From: an uncultured Eubacteriales bacterium
GTDB taxonomy: Bacteria > Bacillota > Clostridia > Oscillospirales > Acutalibacteraceae
Direction: 5' to 3'
DNA length: 40,787 nt
Assembly (NCBI GenBank): GCA_900317765.1
Contig: ONID01000005.1
Coordinates: forward strand, 1 to 40,787
Part shown: piece by piece, positions 1-7,277 of the stretch
Numbering within the stretch: position 1 is the stretch's first letter
Layout of the letters: each line of letters opens with the position of its first letter
The notes under the pieces: generated by a model
Databases searched by the model: none
Seen by the model: only the letters and a program-made list of their open reading frames with translations
Told to the model about the DNA's origin: nothing
Translations under genes and position numbers: made by a program

Positions 1-696
1 ATCGTTGACGCCGACATGCAGATGACCGCTCCAAAGGGACTTACCTCCGCTTCGGGTATTGACGCGATGAGCCACGCCCTTGAAGCATACGTTTCCATCA
101 TGGCAACCGATTACACCGACGGTCTGGCACTGCAGGCCATCAAGACGATATTTGACTATCTGCCGACCTGCTACGACGACGGCAACAACCAGCCTTTCGC
201 AAGAGAGAAGATGGCAAACGCCGCTACCCTCGCCGGTATGGCATTCGCCAACGCCTTCCTCGGCATCAATCACTCGCTGGCTCACAAGTTAGGTGCCTAT
301 CACCATATCGCACACGGTATCGCCAACGCCCTTGTGCTCACCCATGTCATGCGCTACAATGCCGCCGAAGTTCCCACCAAGATGGGCACCTTCTCGCAGT
401 ATGATCATCCCAAGACCCTCAGAAGATACGCTGAGATCGCGGAATACCTCGGCATTCCCGGCGCGGATGACAACGAGAAGCTGGAAGGCCTGATTGCAAA
501 ACTGGAAGACCTCAAAGAGAAGATCGGAATCAAGAAGACCATTGCGGATTACGGCGTTTCCGAAGAGGATTTCCTCGCCACCCTCGACGAGATGAGCGAG
601 AATGCTTTTGACGATCAGTGCACCGGCGCCAATCCGAGATACCCGCTTATCAGCGAACTGAAGGAAATCTACAAGAAGGCGTACTACGGAAACTAA
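1..696 (+). CDS. adhE: Iron-dependent alcohol dehydrogenase, C-terminal part (AdhE type), cut by window edge
   Basis: The reading frame is open from base 1 and ends at TAA 694-696, so only the last 231 codons are visible and the true start lies upstream. The visible part is the helical metal-binding domain of a group III (iron) alcohol dehydrogenase. It shows GIDAMSHALEAYVS near the start, then GINHSLAHKLGA and HHIAHGIANA. The histidines in these blocks are the usual Fe(II) ligands and active-site residues. In this family the enzyme reduces aldehydes to alcohols with NADH. The sequence after these blocks (a TKMGTFSQYDHP segment, then alternating helices to the end) resembles the C-terminal half of bifunctional AdhE, which makes ethanol from acetyl-CoA in fermenting Clostridia. 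The aldehyde dehydrogenase half cannot be seen, so a stand-alone alcohol dehydrogenase remains possible. No clear T-rich terminator follows; a repeat region comes next. Confidence 0.88.
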   Translation: MVDADMQMTAPKGLTSASGIDAMSHALEAYVSIMATDYTDGLALQAIKTIFDYLPTCYDDGNNQPFAREKMANAATLAGMAFANAFLGINHSLAHKLGAYHHIAHGIANALVLTHVMRYNAAEVPTKMGTFSQYDHPKTLRRYAEIAEYLGIPGADDNEKLEGLIAKLEDLKEKIGIKKTIADYGVSEEDFLATLDEMSENAFDDQCTGANPRYPLISELKEIYKKAYYGN

Positions 697-720
697 AGAA
701 TAGAGAATAAATAATAGATA

Positions 721-824
721 ATAGATAATAGTTTCGGAGCGCTGCGCGCTGAATATATGTCACATACGTTCGCTAAGATAATAGAGAATAACGAATAGAT
801 AATAGTTTCGGAGCGCTGCGCGCT
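721..824. repeat. Pair of 30-bp direct repeats, each with a GC hairpin
   Basis: Two identical 30-bp copies lie at 721-750 and 795-824 between the alcohol dehydrogenase and the kinase-like gene. Each begins with ATAGATAATAG and ends with AGCGCTGCGCGCT, which can fold as AGCGC/GCGCT around a 3-nt loop. The flanks are short A/T/G-rich runs of the type ATAGAGAATAA that are themselves locally repeated. The composition differs from the coding DNA on both sides. It looks like a small dispersed intergenic element that has duplicated in place. No other copy was noticed in this window. Confidence 0.8.
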
Positions 825-851
825 GGAATATAGTCAGGAGGTCAATACTAT

Positions 852-1613
852 ATGGAATTTGATACAAGCAAGATGGAAATTCTCGCCGAAAGACCGAATA
901 AGGTCATTTACAGATGCGGCGATTATACGATCAAGGTGTTCAATGAGGATTTCTCCAAGGCGGACATCCTCAACGAGGCTCTGAACACCGCCAGAGTGGA
1001 AGAAACCGGTCTGAATATCGCAAAGGTACAGCAGGTCACCATGATCGACGGCAAATGGGCGATTGTCTTTGATTACATCGAAGGCACTACGCTTGCTCAG
1101 CTGATGGAGCAGAATCCTGACAAACTGGACGAATACCTCGAACTGTTTGTCGATCTTCAGCTGGAAATCCAGAGCAAAAGAGCCAGACTGCTCAACAAGC
1201 TCAAGGACAAGATGGAGAGAAAGATCTCCGAAACAGGTCTCGACGCGACCACACGCTACGAGCTTGATACCCGTCTGGCAGGCATGAAGAAGCACGTCAA
1301 GGTATGTCACGGCGATTTCAACCCCAGCAACATCATTATCACCCCCGAGGGCAAAGCATTTGTACTTGACTGGTCGCACGTCACACAGGGCAACGGCGCG
1401 GCGGACGCGGCAAGAACCTACCTGCTCTTCTCCCTGGAAGGCAAGACAGAGCTTGCCGAAAAATATATGAAGCTCTTCTGCCAAAAGAGCGACACCGCCA
1501 GACAGTACGTGCAGCAGTGGCTTCCGATTGTCGCGGCTTCGCAGTCGGTCAAGGGCAAGCCGGAAGAGAGAGAATTCCTTCTCAGATGGGTCAACGTGGT
1601 GGAATATCAGTAA
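852..1613 (+). CDS. Choline/aminoglycoside phosphotransferase (APH) family protein
   Basis: This 253-residue protein has the eukaryote-like kinase fold of the APH/choline kinase family. The catalytic loop is HGDFNPSN (His153, Asp155, Asn160), followed by VLDW (Asp173), the metal-binding element that replaces DFG in this family. Before these, an N-lobe runs from about residue 10 to 90 with FDYIEGTTLAQLM at the hinge. Such enzymes phosphorylate small-molecule alcohols such as choline, homoserine or fructosamine; the substrate cannot be read from the sequence. The next operon makes wall polymer, so a role in sugar-alcohol or choline activation is possible but speculative. The ATG at 852 is preceded by a good Shine-Dalgarno, AGGAGGT, at about 836-842. 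A hairpin terminator follows, so the gene is probably transcribed alone. An antisense frame over most of it is a shadow. Confidence 0.8.
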   Translation: MEFDTSKMEILAERPNKVIYRCGDYTIKVFNEDFSKADILNEALNTARVEETGLNIAKVQQVTMIDGKWAIVFDYIEGTTLAQLMEQNPDKLDEYLELFVDLQLEIQSKRARLLNKLKDKMERKISETGLDATTRYELDTRLAGMKKHVKVCHGDFNPSNIIITPEGKAFVLDWSHVTQGNGAADAARTYLLFSLEGKTELAEKYMKLFCQKSDTARQYVQQWLPIVAASQSVKGKPEEREFLLRWVNVVEYQ

Positions 1614-1653
1614 TCATTTCTGATCACGTTATAACAGTTTTCAATTCATTTAC

Positions 1654-1700
1654 AACGGGACATGGGTCGTTTTGAGCGGCACATGTCCCGTTCTTGTTTG
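1654..1700 (+). terminator. Hairpin terminator after the APH-family gene
   Basis: An 11-bp perfect stem pairs AACGGGACATG at 1654-1664 with CATGTCCCGTT at 1682-1692 around a 17-nt loop, followed by CTTGTTTG. The T-tract is weak, but the position 40 bases after the stop and ahead of a new promoter fits a Rho-independent terminator. Confidence 0.6.
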
Positions 1701-1746
1701 TCCAAAAATTTCAGAAGAATATCCTCTGCAAATCATAAACTTTTGT

Positions 1747-1775
1747 TTGACAAAAAGGCGCTTGTATGATTTAAT
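1747..1775 (+). promoter_or_regulatory. Sigma-A-type promoter of the wall-polymer operon
   Basis: TTGACA at 1747-1752 and TTTAAT at 1770-1775 are separated by 17 bases, about 90 bases ahead of the cytidylyltransferase start, in an A/T-rich region. This would drive the three-gene operon 1865-5642. Confidence 0.6.
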
Positions 1776-1864
1776 ATATAAGATAGGGCTTTTAAAAAAT
1801 TATTATTTCAGATATAATTTCGCAGACGTGACAAAATTGTTTAAGAAGGGACTATATTATAACC

Positions 1865-2626
1865 ATGAGCAAGAATATAGCTATCATATTTGCGGGAGGC
1901 AGCGGCGCACGTATGGGCTCCGGCATGCCGAAGCAATTCCTGGAGGTGGCGGGAAAGCCGATCATTATTCACACTCTGGAGATTTTTGAAGAGCACGACA
2001 TGATCGACAAAATATACATTGCCTGCAAGAAGGAATACATCAAGCACCTCAAGCGCCTGATAGAGAAAAACCTCATCCGGAAGGTTGCGGGCATTGTTCC
2101 CGGAGGCACGACGGGTCAGGATTCCATTTACAAGGCATTGAAGATGGCTTATGACGAAAACGACGGAGATGACATTGTCCTCATTCACGACGGCGTCCGT
2201 CCGCATATCACCTCGGCGGTCATCAGTGAGGATATTGAGTGTGTCATACAGAACGGCTCTGCCATCACATGCACGCCTCTTTTTGAAACGCCCGTCATCA
2301 GCTCGGACGGCAAAACCATTGACGACGTTCCTTCGAGAGACGGATTTTTCACCGCGCAGGCGCCCCAGTGCTTCTATCTGAAGGACGTCATTGAAGCGCA
2401 TGAGCAGATGCGGAAGATGAACCCGAATTATGAAGGAATTATCGACACATGTACCCTGATGAAGAAATTAGGACATGAAGTCGTGATGGTGCAGGGCAAC
2501 AGAGGCAACGTAAAGGTAACAACTCCGGAGGATCTGTATATCTTCCACGGCCTTGTGCAGTATCATGAGGTGGAGCAGATTTTTGGCTTCGGAGAGAAGG
2601 AAGTTGTCAGCAGACTCAAGAAATAA
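1865..2626 (+). CDS. IspD/TarI-family cytidylyltransferase
   Basis: This 253-residue protein has the nucleotide-binding start AGGSGARMGSGMPKQF (about residues 10-25), then HDGVRP in the middle and GNVKVTTPEDL near the end. These are the marks of the IspD/TarI family, which transfers CMP from CTP to a sugar-alcohol phosphate. IspD makes CDP-methylerythritol for isoprenoids; TarI makes CDP-ribitol for wall teichoic acid. The two families look alike by eye. The operon decides in favour of a TarI-like role: two polymerases of the CDP-glycerol/ribitol type follow, the first only 30 bases downstream. No TarJ-type ribitol-5-phosphate dehydrogenase is beside it, which is unusual for a tarIJL locus, so the activated substrate is uncertain. 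The ATG at 1865 has a rather distant AGAAGGG (about 1844-1850) as its ribosome site. Confidence 0.8.
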   Translation: MSKNIAIIFAGGSGARMGSGMPKQFLEVAGKPIIIHTLEIFEEHDMIDKIYIACKKEYIKHLKRLIEKNLIRKVAGIVPGGTTGQDSIYKALKMAYDENDGDDIVLIHDGVRPHITSAVISEDIECVIQNGSAITCTPLFETPVISSDGKTIDDVPSRDGFFTAQAPQCFYLKDVIEAHEQMRKMNPNYEGIIDTCTLMKKLGHEVVMVQGNRGNVKVTTPEDLYIFHGLVQYHEVEQIFGFGEKEVVSRLKK

Positions 2627-2656
2627 GCGATTATTCTTGTAAAGGTTGGTTTTATT

Positions 2657-4021
2657 ATGCAAAATGATGAACAGAAGAATGTATCCAACGAGTTGTTTAC
2701 CGAAGTATATGATGAGGAAACGCAGCAGATCACGCTGAATAAAAAGGGCAGAAAAGCCATATGGATCACAGCCAAGGCTGAAGGCAACTTCATGCGCAAG
2801 ATCAAGTGGAACATTCACGATGCCGTGGTGCAGTTCTTTGATCCGGTCAATCAGTTCTTTATCGACCGCGATGAAGCGATAGGCACCCGTCAGCGCCGCA
2901 AGCTGCTGAAAAACGCAAAGATCATTCCCAACAGGATTGTGTTCGGAACGTTTCAGAATTGCTATACCTGCAATTGCAAATATGTTGCGGACGAAATCCT
3001 CCGCAGGGGACTTGACTATGAGCTGATTTTTCTTGTCAACGGCGACGTGTTTTATCATAAGGAAAAATACAATATTCCGGACGGCGTCAAGCTGGTGCTC
3101 AGAGGTTCGCTTGCGAGCTATTTTGCCCTCGGCACTGCTAAATTCTGGATAGACAACGCCCTCAACTGCATCTGGAAGGAAATGCCCAAAAAGCCGGAGC
3201 AGATATATATAGACCTGTGGCACGGTTCTCTCGGCATCAAGCGTCTCGGCGGTGATCCCCGCTGGGTCAAGCTGGCGCATCATTCCGCAGAGCTCATCGA
3301 CTATTTTGTCACGGACAGCGTCTTTGAGGAAGAGGTGTTCCATACATCCTTCTGGCCGGAAGTGCCGCAGCTGAAATTCGGTCATCCGAGAAACGACATA
3401 TTGTTTGACAAGCAGAGAATGAAGGAACTGCGCGAAAAGGTTCATAAATTCTATAAGATAGATCCGAACGTCAAGACGGTGCTCTACGCGCCGACATTCC
3501 GCGATAACAAATCCGATGTGAGCGCCATCAGGATTGACTGCATGAAGCTCAAGGATACGCTTGAAAAGAAATTCGGCGGAGAGTGGAAGGTCATCGTCAA
3601 GGCGCATATGCACAACCGGCACAACAGCCAACTGCGCCATATGTTTGCCAACCGCGACTCCATCATTGACGCGAGCGATTACATAGACATGCAGGAGCTG
3701 ATCGCTGCTGCAGATGTCGGTATTACCGACTATTCCAGCTGGATATTTGACTTCATGCTCAAAGGTGCGCCTGCGTTTATCTATGCCCGTGACATCAAGC
3801 AGTACATCAATTCCAGAGGCTTCTATTATCCGCTCAGCGAGACGCCGTTTTCCATTGCCGAGAACGATGAAGCGCTGTCACGTAATATTATGGATTTTGA
3901 TGAAGCTGAATACGCAAAAGCAGTGGAGAAGTTCCTGGATGGCAAGCAGTGCTATGAGGACGGTCACGCAGCGGAGCGAATAGTGGACTTTATCTGCGAA
4001 TGCAGCGTCGGAGCAGAATAA
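2657..4021 (+). CDS. CDP-glycerol/CDP-ribitol polyol-phosphate transferase (TagF/TarL-like), first copy
   Basis: This 454-residue protein belongs to the CDP-glycerol glycerophosphotransferase family, membrane-associated GT-B enzymes that add glycerol- or ribitol-phosphate units to teichoic acid or to a related glycan. The family marks are LWHGSLGIKRLGGD (about residues 190-205), VLYAPTFRDN (about 275-285), and ITDYSSWIFDFMLKGAP in the C-terminal half, where CDP-polyol is bound. There is no signal peptide or transmembrane segment, as expected for a cytoplasmic-face enzyme. It lies 30 bases after the cytidylyltransferase and ends one base before the start of the second polymerase, so the three genes form a tight operon. 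Whether it primes or extends the chain cannot be told. Confidence 0.85.
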   Translation: MQNDEQKNVSNELFTEVYDEETQQITLNKKGRKAIWITAKAEGNFMRKIKWNIHDAVVQFFDPVNQFFIDRDEAIGTRQRRKLLKNAKIIPNRIVFGTFQNCYTCNCKYVADEILRRGLDYELIFLVNGDVFYHKEKYNIPDGVKLVLRGSLASYFALGTAKFWIDNALNCIWKEMPKKPEQIYIDLWHGSLGIKRLGGDPRWVKLAHHSAELIDYFVTDSVFEEEVFHTSFWPEVPQLKFGHPRNDILFDKQRMKELREKVHKFYKIDPNVKTVLYAPTFRDNKSDVSAIRIDCMKLKDTLEKKFGGEWKVIVKAHMHNRHNSQLRHMFANRDSIIDASDYIDMQELIAAADVGITDYSSWIFDFMLKGAPAFIYARDIKQYINSRGFYYPLSETPFSIAENDEALSRNIMDFDEAEYAKAVEKFLDGKQCYEDGHAAERIVDFICECSVGAE

Positions 4022-4022
4022 A

Positions 4023-5642
4023 ATGGAAAACGCAATCATCATCAAAACCCTACGCTGGGATAATATTTATCTTAAAGCGGGTCTGGAAGGGAATACCCAA
4101 GGCGTGGAATTTGCCATTGCGGACAAAAACAACGGCCAATTACACCTGATTGACTGGTTTGACCCCGAGACAGGTGAGCTGACCGTCAATATTACCAATG
4201 TCGGCGGTGCAAAAATGCTCACCAACGGGGTTTGGTATCTCAAATACCGCACCCATGGCGGCGAGTGGTCCGCCGTTCCCATCAGTATGGAAGTGGGCTA
4301 TTGCCTGAAGGATATGGACAAGGTCTACCGCTATGCCGGCACCTGTTATGCCTGCGTGTTTTCCTTTGTTCCGGTCAACGACGGAGATCATTTTATCTTT
4401 GAGATGACCTTTACCTTCATGGTGCGGAACGACAATATCCGCAAGCGCAAATTCAGGGTGGAAGCGCCGCAATTCAAAAAGAGATTTATCAAAAAGCTGA
4501 TTTACTTCCTTGAAAACATCATCAATGTCATTTACCAGATTGTTTCACATATTACGCCGAAGAACGGCACGCGGGTTCTGCTCATGTCGGAGTCGAGATG
4601 TCCCATCAACGGCAATCTGAAAGCGATTGACGACCGCATAAAGCAGCGCGGTCTTGACAGGGAACGCCTGAAGCTGTCCTACTGGTTCGTCAAAACGCTT
4701 GAGGACGACAGTGATCTGAAAATTCTCTGGGTGTGGCTGAGACTTGCCTTCCTCACTGCGAGGCAGGATTTCATCATCATGGATGATTACTCAACCTTCT
4801 TCAACAATGTAAAGATTCATCCAAAGACCACGCTTGTACAGGTCTGGCACGCAGGCGTTGGCTTCAAGGCGGTGGGATATGCCCGTTTCGGCAAGAAGGG
4901 GACTCCCAATCCGTGGCGCTGCTGCTACCGTCAGATAGATTACGCCATTGTAGGCGGCGAATTCCTGCGGGAGGTTTACGCCGAGGTCTTCGGCATTGAC
5001 CGTCAGCGCTGTCTTCCTTACGGACTTCCGCGTCTGGACAATTACCTTGACGCAAAGAAGGTAGCTGTCTTCCGACGGGATTTTTACGACAGGAATCCCG
5101 ACTGGCAGGGACGGAAGATCATTCTCTTTGCACCGACATTCCGCGGTCCCAGCCAGAGAACGGCGTTTTATCCGTATGAAAAGCTTGACTGGGACAAAAT
5201 ATACGACTTCTGCGGAGACGAATATCTCTTTGTCATCAAACAGCACCCGTTTATTCTCACGCCGGTGGTCATCGACCCGAAATACGCGGGAAGAATCATT
5301 GATTTCTCCCAATATCCCGACATCAATGAGCTGTTTTATGTCACGGATATTCTGATTACGGATTATTCGTCCAATATCTATGAGTTTTCGCTTCACCGCA
5401 AGCCAATGCTATTCTTTGCCTATGACAAGGAAGAGTATGAGCTTATGCGGGGACTTCACCGCACGCTTGACCGACATGCACCCGGCAAGGTCTGCCGGAC
5501 AACGGAGGAATTGCTGGAAGCGATTCGCACAGGCGATTTCGAGACGGAAAGACTCTATCGGTTTATCAGGGAAAACTTTGACAACACCGATGGGCTTGCA
5601 AGCGACAAGGTGATTGACAACATTATTCTCAACAACTACTAA
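4023..5642 (+). CDS. CDP-glycerol/CDP-ribitol polyol-phosphate transferase (TagF/TarL-like), second copy
   Basis: This 539-residue protein combines an N-terminal beta-rich region (about residues 1-150) of unknown role with a C-terminal TagF/TarL-type transferase domain. The transferase marks are VQVWHAGVGFKAVGYA, ILFAPTFRG, FVIKQHPF and ITDYSSNIYEFSLHRKP. It is longer than its upstream neighbour because of the N-terminal region, an arrangement seen in many two-domain wall polymer polymerases. The start codon follows the stop of the previous gene by one base (TAAAATG), so translation is probably coupled. With the cytidylyltransferase it completes activation plus two transfer steps for a polyol-phosphate polymer. 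A strong hairpin terminator follows. Confidence 0.85.
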   Translation: MENAIIIKTLRWDNIYLKAGLEGNTQGVEFAIADKNNGQLHLIDWFDPETGELTVNITNVGGAKMLTNGVWYLKYRTHGGEWSAVPISMEVGYCLKDMDKVYRYAGTCYACVFSFVPVNDGDHFIFEMTFTFMVRNDNIRKRKFRVEAPQFKKRFIKKLIYFLENIINVIYQIVSHITPKNGTRVLLMSESRCPINGNLKAIDDRIKQRGLDRERLKLSYWFVKTLEDDSDLKILWVWLRLAFLTARQDFIIMDDYSTFFNNVKIHPKTTLVQVWHAGVGFKAVGYARFGKKGTPNPWRCCYRQIDYAIVGGEFLREVYAEVFGIDRQRCLPYGLPRLDNYLDAKKVAVFRRDFYDRNPDWQGRKIILFAPTFRGPSQRTAFYPYEKLDWDKIYDFCGDEYLFVIKQHPFILTPVVIDPKYAGRIIDFSQYPDINELFYVTDILITDYSSNIYEFSLHRKPMLFFAYDKEEYELMRGLHRTLDRHAPGKVCRTTEELLEAIRTGDFETERLYRFIRENFDNTDGLASDKVIDNIILNNY

Positions 5643-5671
5643 TTTTTATACGTTTCTCCTTTTTTGAGATG

Positions 5672-5720
5672 CGCACAGGCAAATATCCACAAGGAGTTGC
5701 CTGTGCGTGTTTCCTTTTTG
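5672..5720 (+). terminator. Rho-independent terminator of the wall-polymer operon
   Basis: An 11-bp perfect stem pairs CGCACAGGCAA at 5672-5682 with TTGCCTGTGCG at 5697-5707 around a 14-nt loop, followed by a T-rich run ending in CCTTTTTG. Confidence 0.85.
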
Positions 5721-5770
5721 TGGTACTTTAATGAATTAGCATGATAATATAATAAAGTGATCGAAATGAC

Positions 5771-5799
5771 TTGCCAAAACAAACATTTGGTGATAGAAT
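5771..5799 (+). promoter_or_regulatory. Sigma-A-type promoter of hisHF
   Basis: TTGCCA at 5771-5776 and TAGAAT at 5794-5799 are 17 bases apart, about 38 bases ahead of the hisH start. Confidence 0.65.
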
Positions 5800-5836
5800 A
5801 ATGATATAAATAAGCAGAAGACAGGGTGAATGAACA

Positions 5837-6445
5837 ATGATAGCAATTATCGACTACGGTGCGGGCAATATTCTGAGTGTACAGAAGGCTCTCGACCATA
5901 TCGGATGCGAAAATACCGTCACTTCCGACGCGTCGGTTATTTTAGCTGCCGACGGTGCGGTGCTTCCGGGCGTCGGTGCTTTCGGAGATGCGATGGGCCA
6001 TCTTTCGGCCAACGGACTGATCGGAGCAGTCAGGGAATTTGCTGCGAGCGGCAAGCCGTTTCTCGGAATCTGTCTCGGATTGCAGGTGCTTTTTGATTCG
6101 AGTGAGGAATCGCCGGAAGCGGAGGGACTTTCGCTCATGCGGGGCAAGGTGAAGCGTTTCCCTTCAGAGATGGGACTGAAAATTCCCCAGATCGGCTGGA
6201 ATTCCATTGAATATGACCATGAATGTCCCATTTTCAAAGGGCTTTCAGAAAACCCTTATGTCTATTTTGTGCACAGCTATTATCTGGAAGCCGCCGACGA
6301 AAGCGTCGTCAGTGCGGTGGCTGATTACGGGGTAAAATACCACGCGGCCGTGTGGAAAGACAATGTCTTTGCGACGCAGTTCCACCCCGAAAAAAGCGGC
6401 AGAGTGGGTATTCAGATACTTCGCAATTTTGCAGGATTGATATAG
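5837..6445 (+). CDS. hisH: Imidazole glycerol phosphate synthase, glutaminase subunit HisH
   Basis: HisH hydrolyses glutamine and passes ammonia to HisF for closure of the imidazole ring in histidine synthesis, with release of AICAR. The protein has 202 residues, the normal length. It opens with IAIIDYGAGN, carries the nucleophile elbow GICLG (Cys79), and has His183 and Glu185 in FHPEKSG, completing the class I amidotransferase triad. PQIGWN, typical of HisH, is present near residue 120. hisF starts 30 bases downstream, so the heterodimer is made from one transcript. No other histidine gene is visible nearby, which is less usual than a full his operon. Confidence 0.95.
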   Translation: MIAIIDYGAGNILSVQKALDHIGCENTVTSDASVILAADGAVLPGVGAFGDAMGHLSANGLIGAVREFAASGKPFLGICLGLQVLFDSSEESPEAEGLSLMRGKVKRFPSEMGLKIPQIGWNSIEYDHECPIFKGLSENPYVYFVHSYYLEAADESVVSAVADYGVKYHAAVWKDNVFATQFHPEKSGRVGIQILRNFAGLI

Positions 6446-6475
6446 AAAATGGATTGATATAAAGGAGAGTCATAT

Positions 6476-7237
6476 ATGTTTGCCAAGAGAATTATTCCGT
6501 GCCTTGACGTCAAAGACGGGAGAGTGGTAAAGGGCGTCAGTTTCGTCAACCTGCGGGACGCAGGCGATCCCGTGGAATGTGCCGCAGAATATGACCGTCA
6601 GGGAGCGGATGAACTGGTCTTCCTCGATATCACCGCTTCGTCGGATGACAGAAGTATTGTCATAGATATGGTTCGCCGCGTTGCTGAGACGGTCTTTATT
6701 CCCTTTACAGTGGGCGGAGGAATACGCAAGGTGGAGGATTTCACCGCACTTCTCCGCGCGGGTGCCGACAAGGTGTCGGTCAATTCCGCCGCCATTCTGC
6801 GTCCCGAGCTGATTTCCGAGGCGGCATATAAATTCGGCAGCCAGTGCGTTGTGGTAGCCATAGACGCCAAGCGCAGGACTGACGGCAGCGGGTGGACCAT
6901 CTACAAAAACGGCGGCAGGGTGGATATGGGCATTGACGCGGTCGAATGGGCGATGGAGGCGGAAAAACGCGGCGCAGGGGAGATATTGCTCACCAGCATG
7001 GACTGCGACGGACAAAAGACAGGTTATGACCTGGAGCTGACCCGCACGATCAGTGAGAATGTCGGCATCCCTGTCATAGCATCCGGCGGCGCAGGGGAAA
7101 AGAAGCATTTCCTCGATGCGCTCGACTACGGCAAAGCGGATGCTGCGCTTGCTGCTTCGCTCTTTCACTTCAAGGAGCTGGAAATACCCGATCTCAAAAA
7201 GTACCTTGCCGACAACGGTATTTCAGTGAGAAGGTAA
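6476..7237 (+). CDS. hisF: Imidazole glycerol phosphate synthase, cyclase subunit HisF
   Basis: HisF is the TIM-barrel subunit that uses ammonia from HisH to turn PRFAR into imidazole glycerol phosphate and AICAR. The 253-residue length is normal. Asp11 in IPCLDV and Asp130 in VVAIDAKR, the two catalytic acids of the family, are both present. The phosphate-binding loops TVGGGIR and VIASGGAG are intact, as is [16 protein letters not shown] strong AAAGGAG precedes the ATG. It follows hisH closely; the beta-lactamase-like gene starts 40 bases downstream without an obvious terminator, so read-through is possible. Confidence 0.95.
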   Translation: MFAKRIIPCLDVKDGRVVKGVSFVNLRDAGDPVECAAEYDRQGADELVFLDITASSDDRSIVIDMVRRVAETVFIPFTVGGGIRKVEDFTALLRAGADKVSVNSAAILRPELISEAAYKFGSQCVVVAIDAKRRTDGSGWTIYKNGGRVDMGIDAVEWAMEAEKRGAGEILLTSMDCDGQKTGYDLELTRTISENVGIPVIASGGAGEKKHFLDALDYGKADAALAASLFHFKELEIPDLKKYLADNGISVRR

Positions 7238-7277
7238 TATCCGATCTATATTACATTTCAGAATCGGAGGCGTATTT

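Noticed and set aside
2468-3640. Minus-strand open frame of 390 codons over the cytidylyltransferase and first polymerase
   Set aside because: Antisense shadow of two well-supported genes; no domain features.
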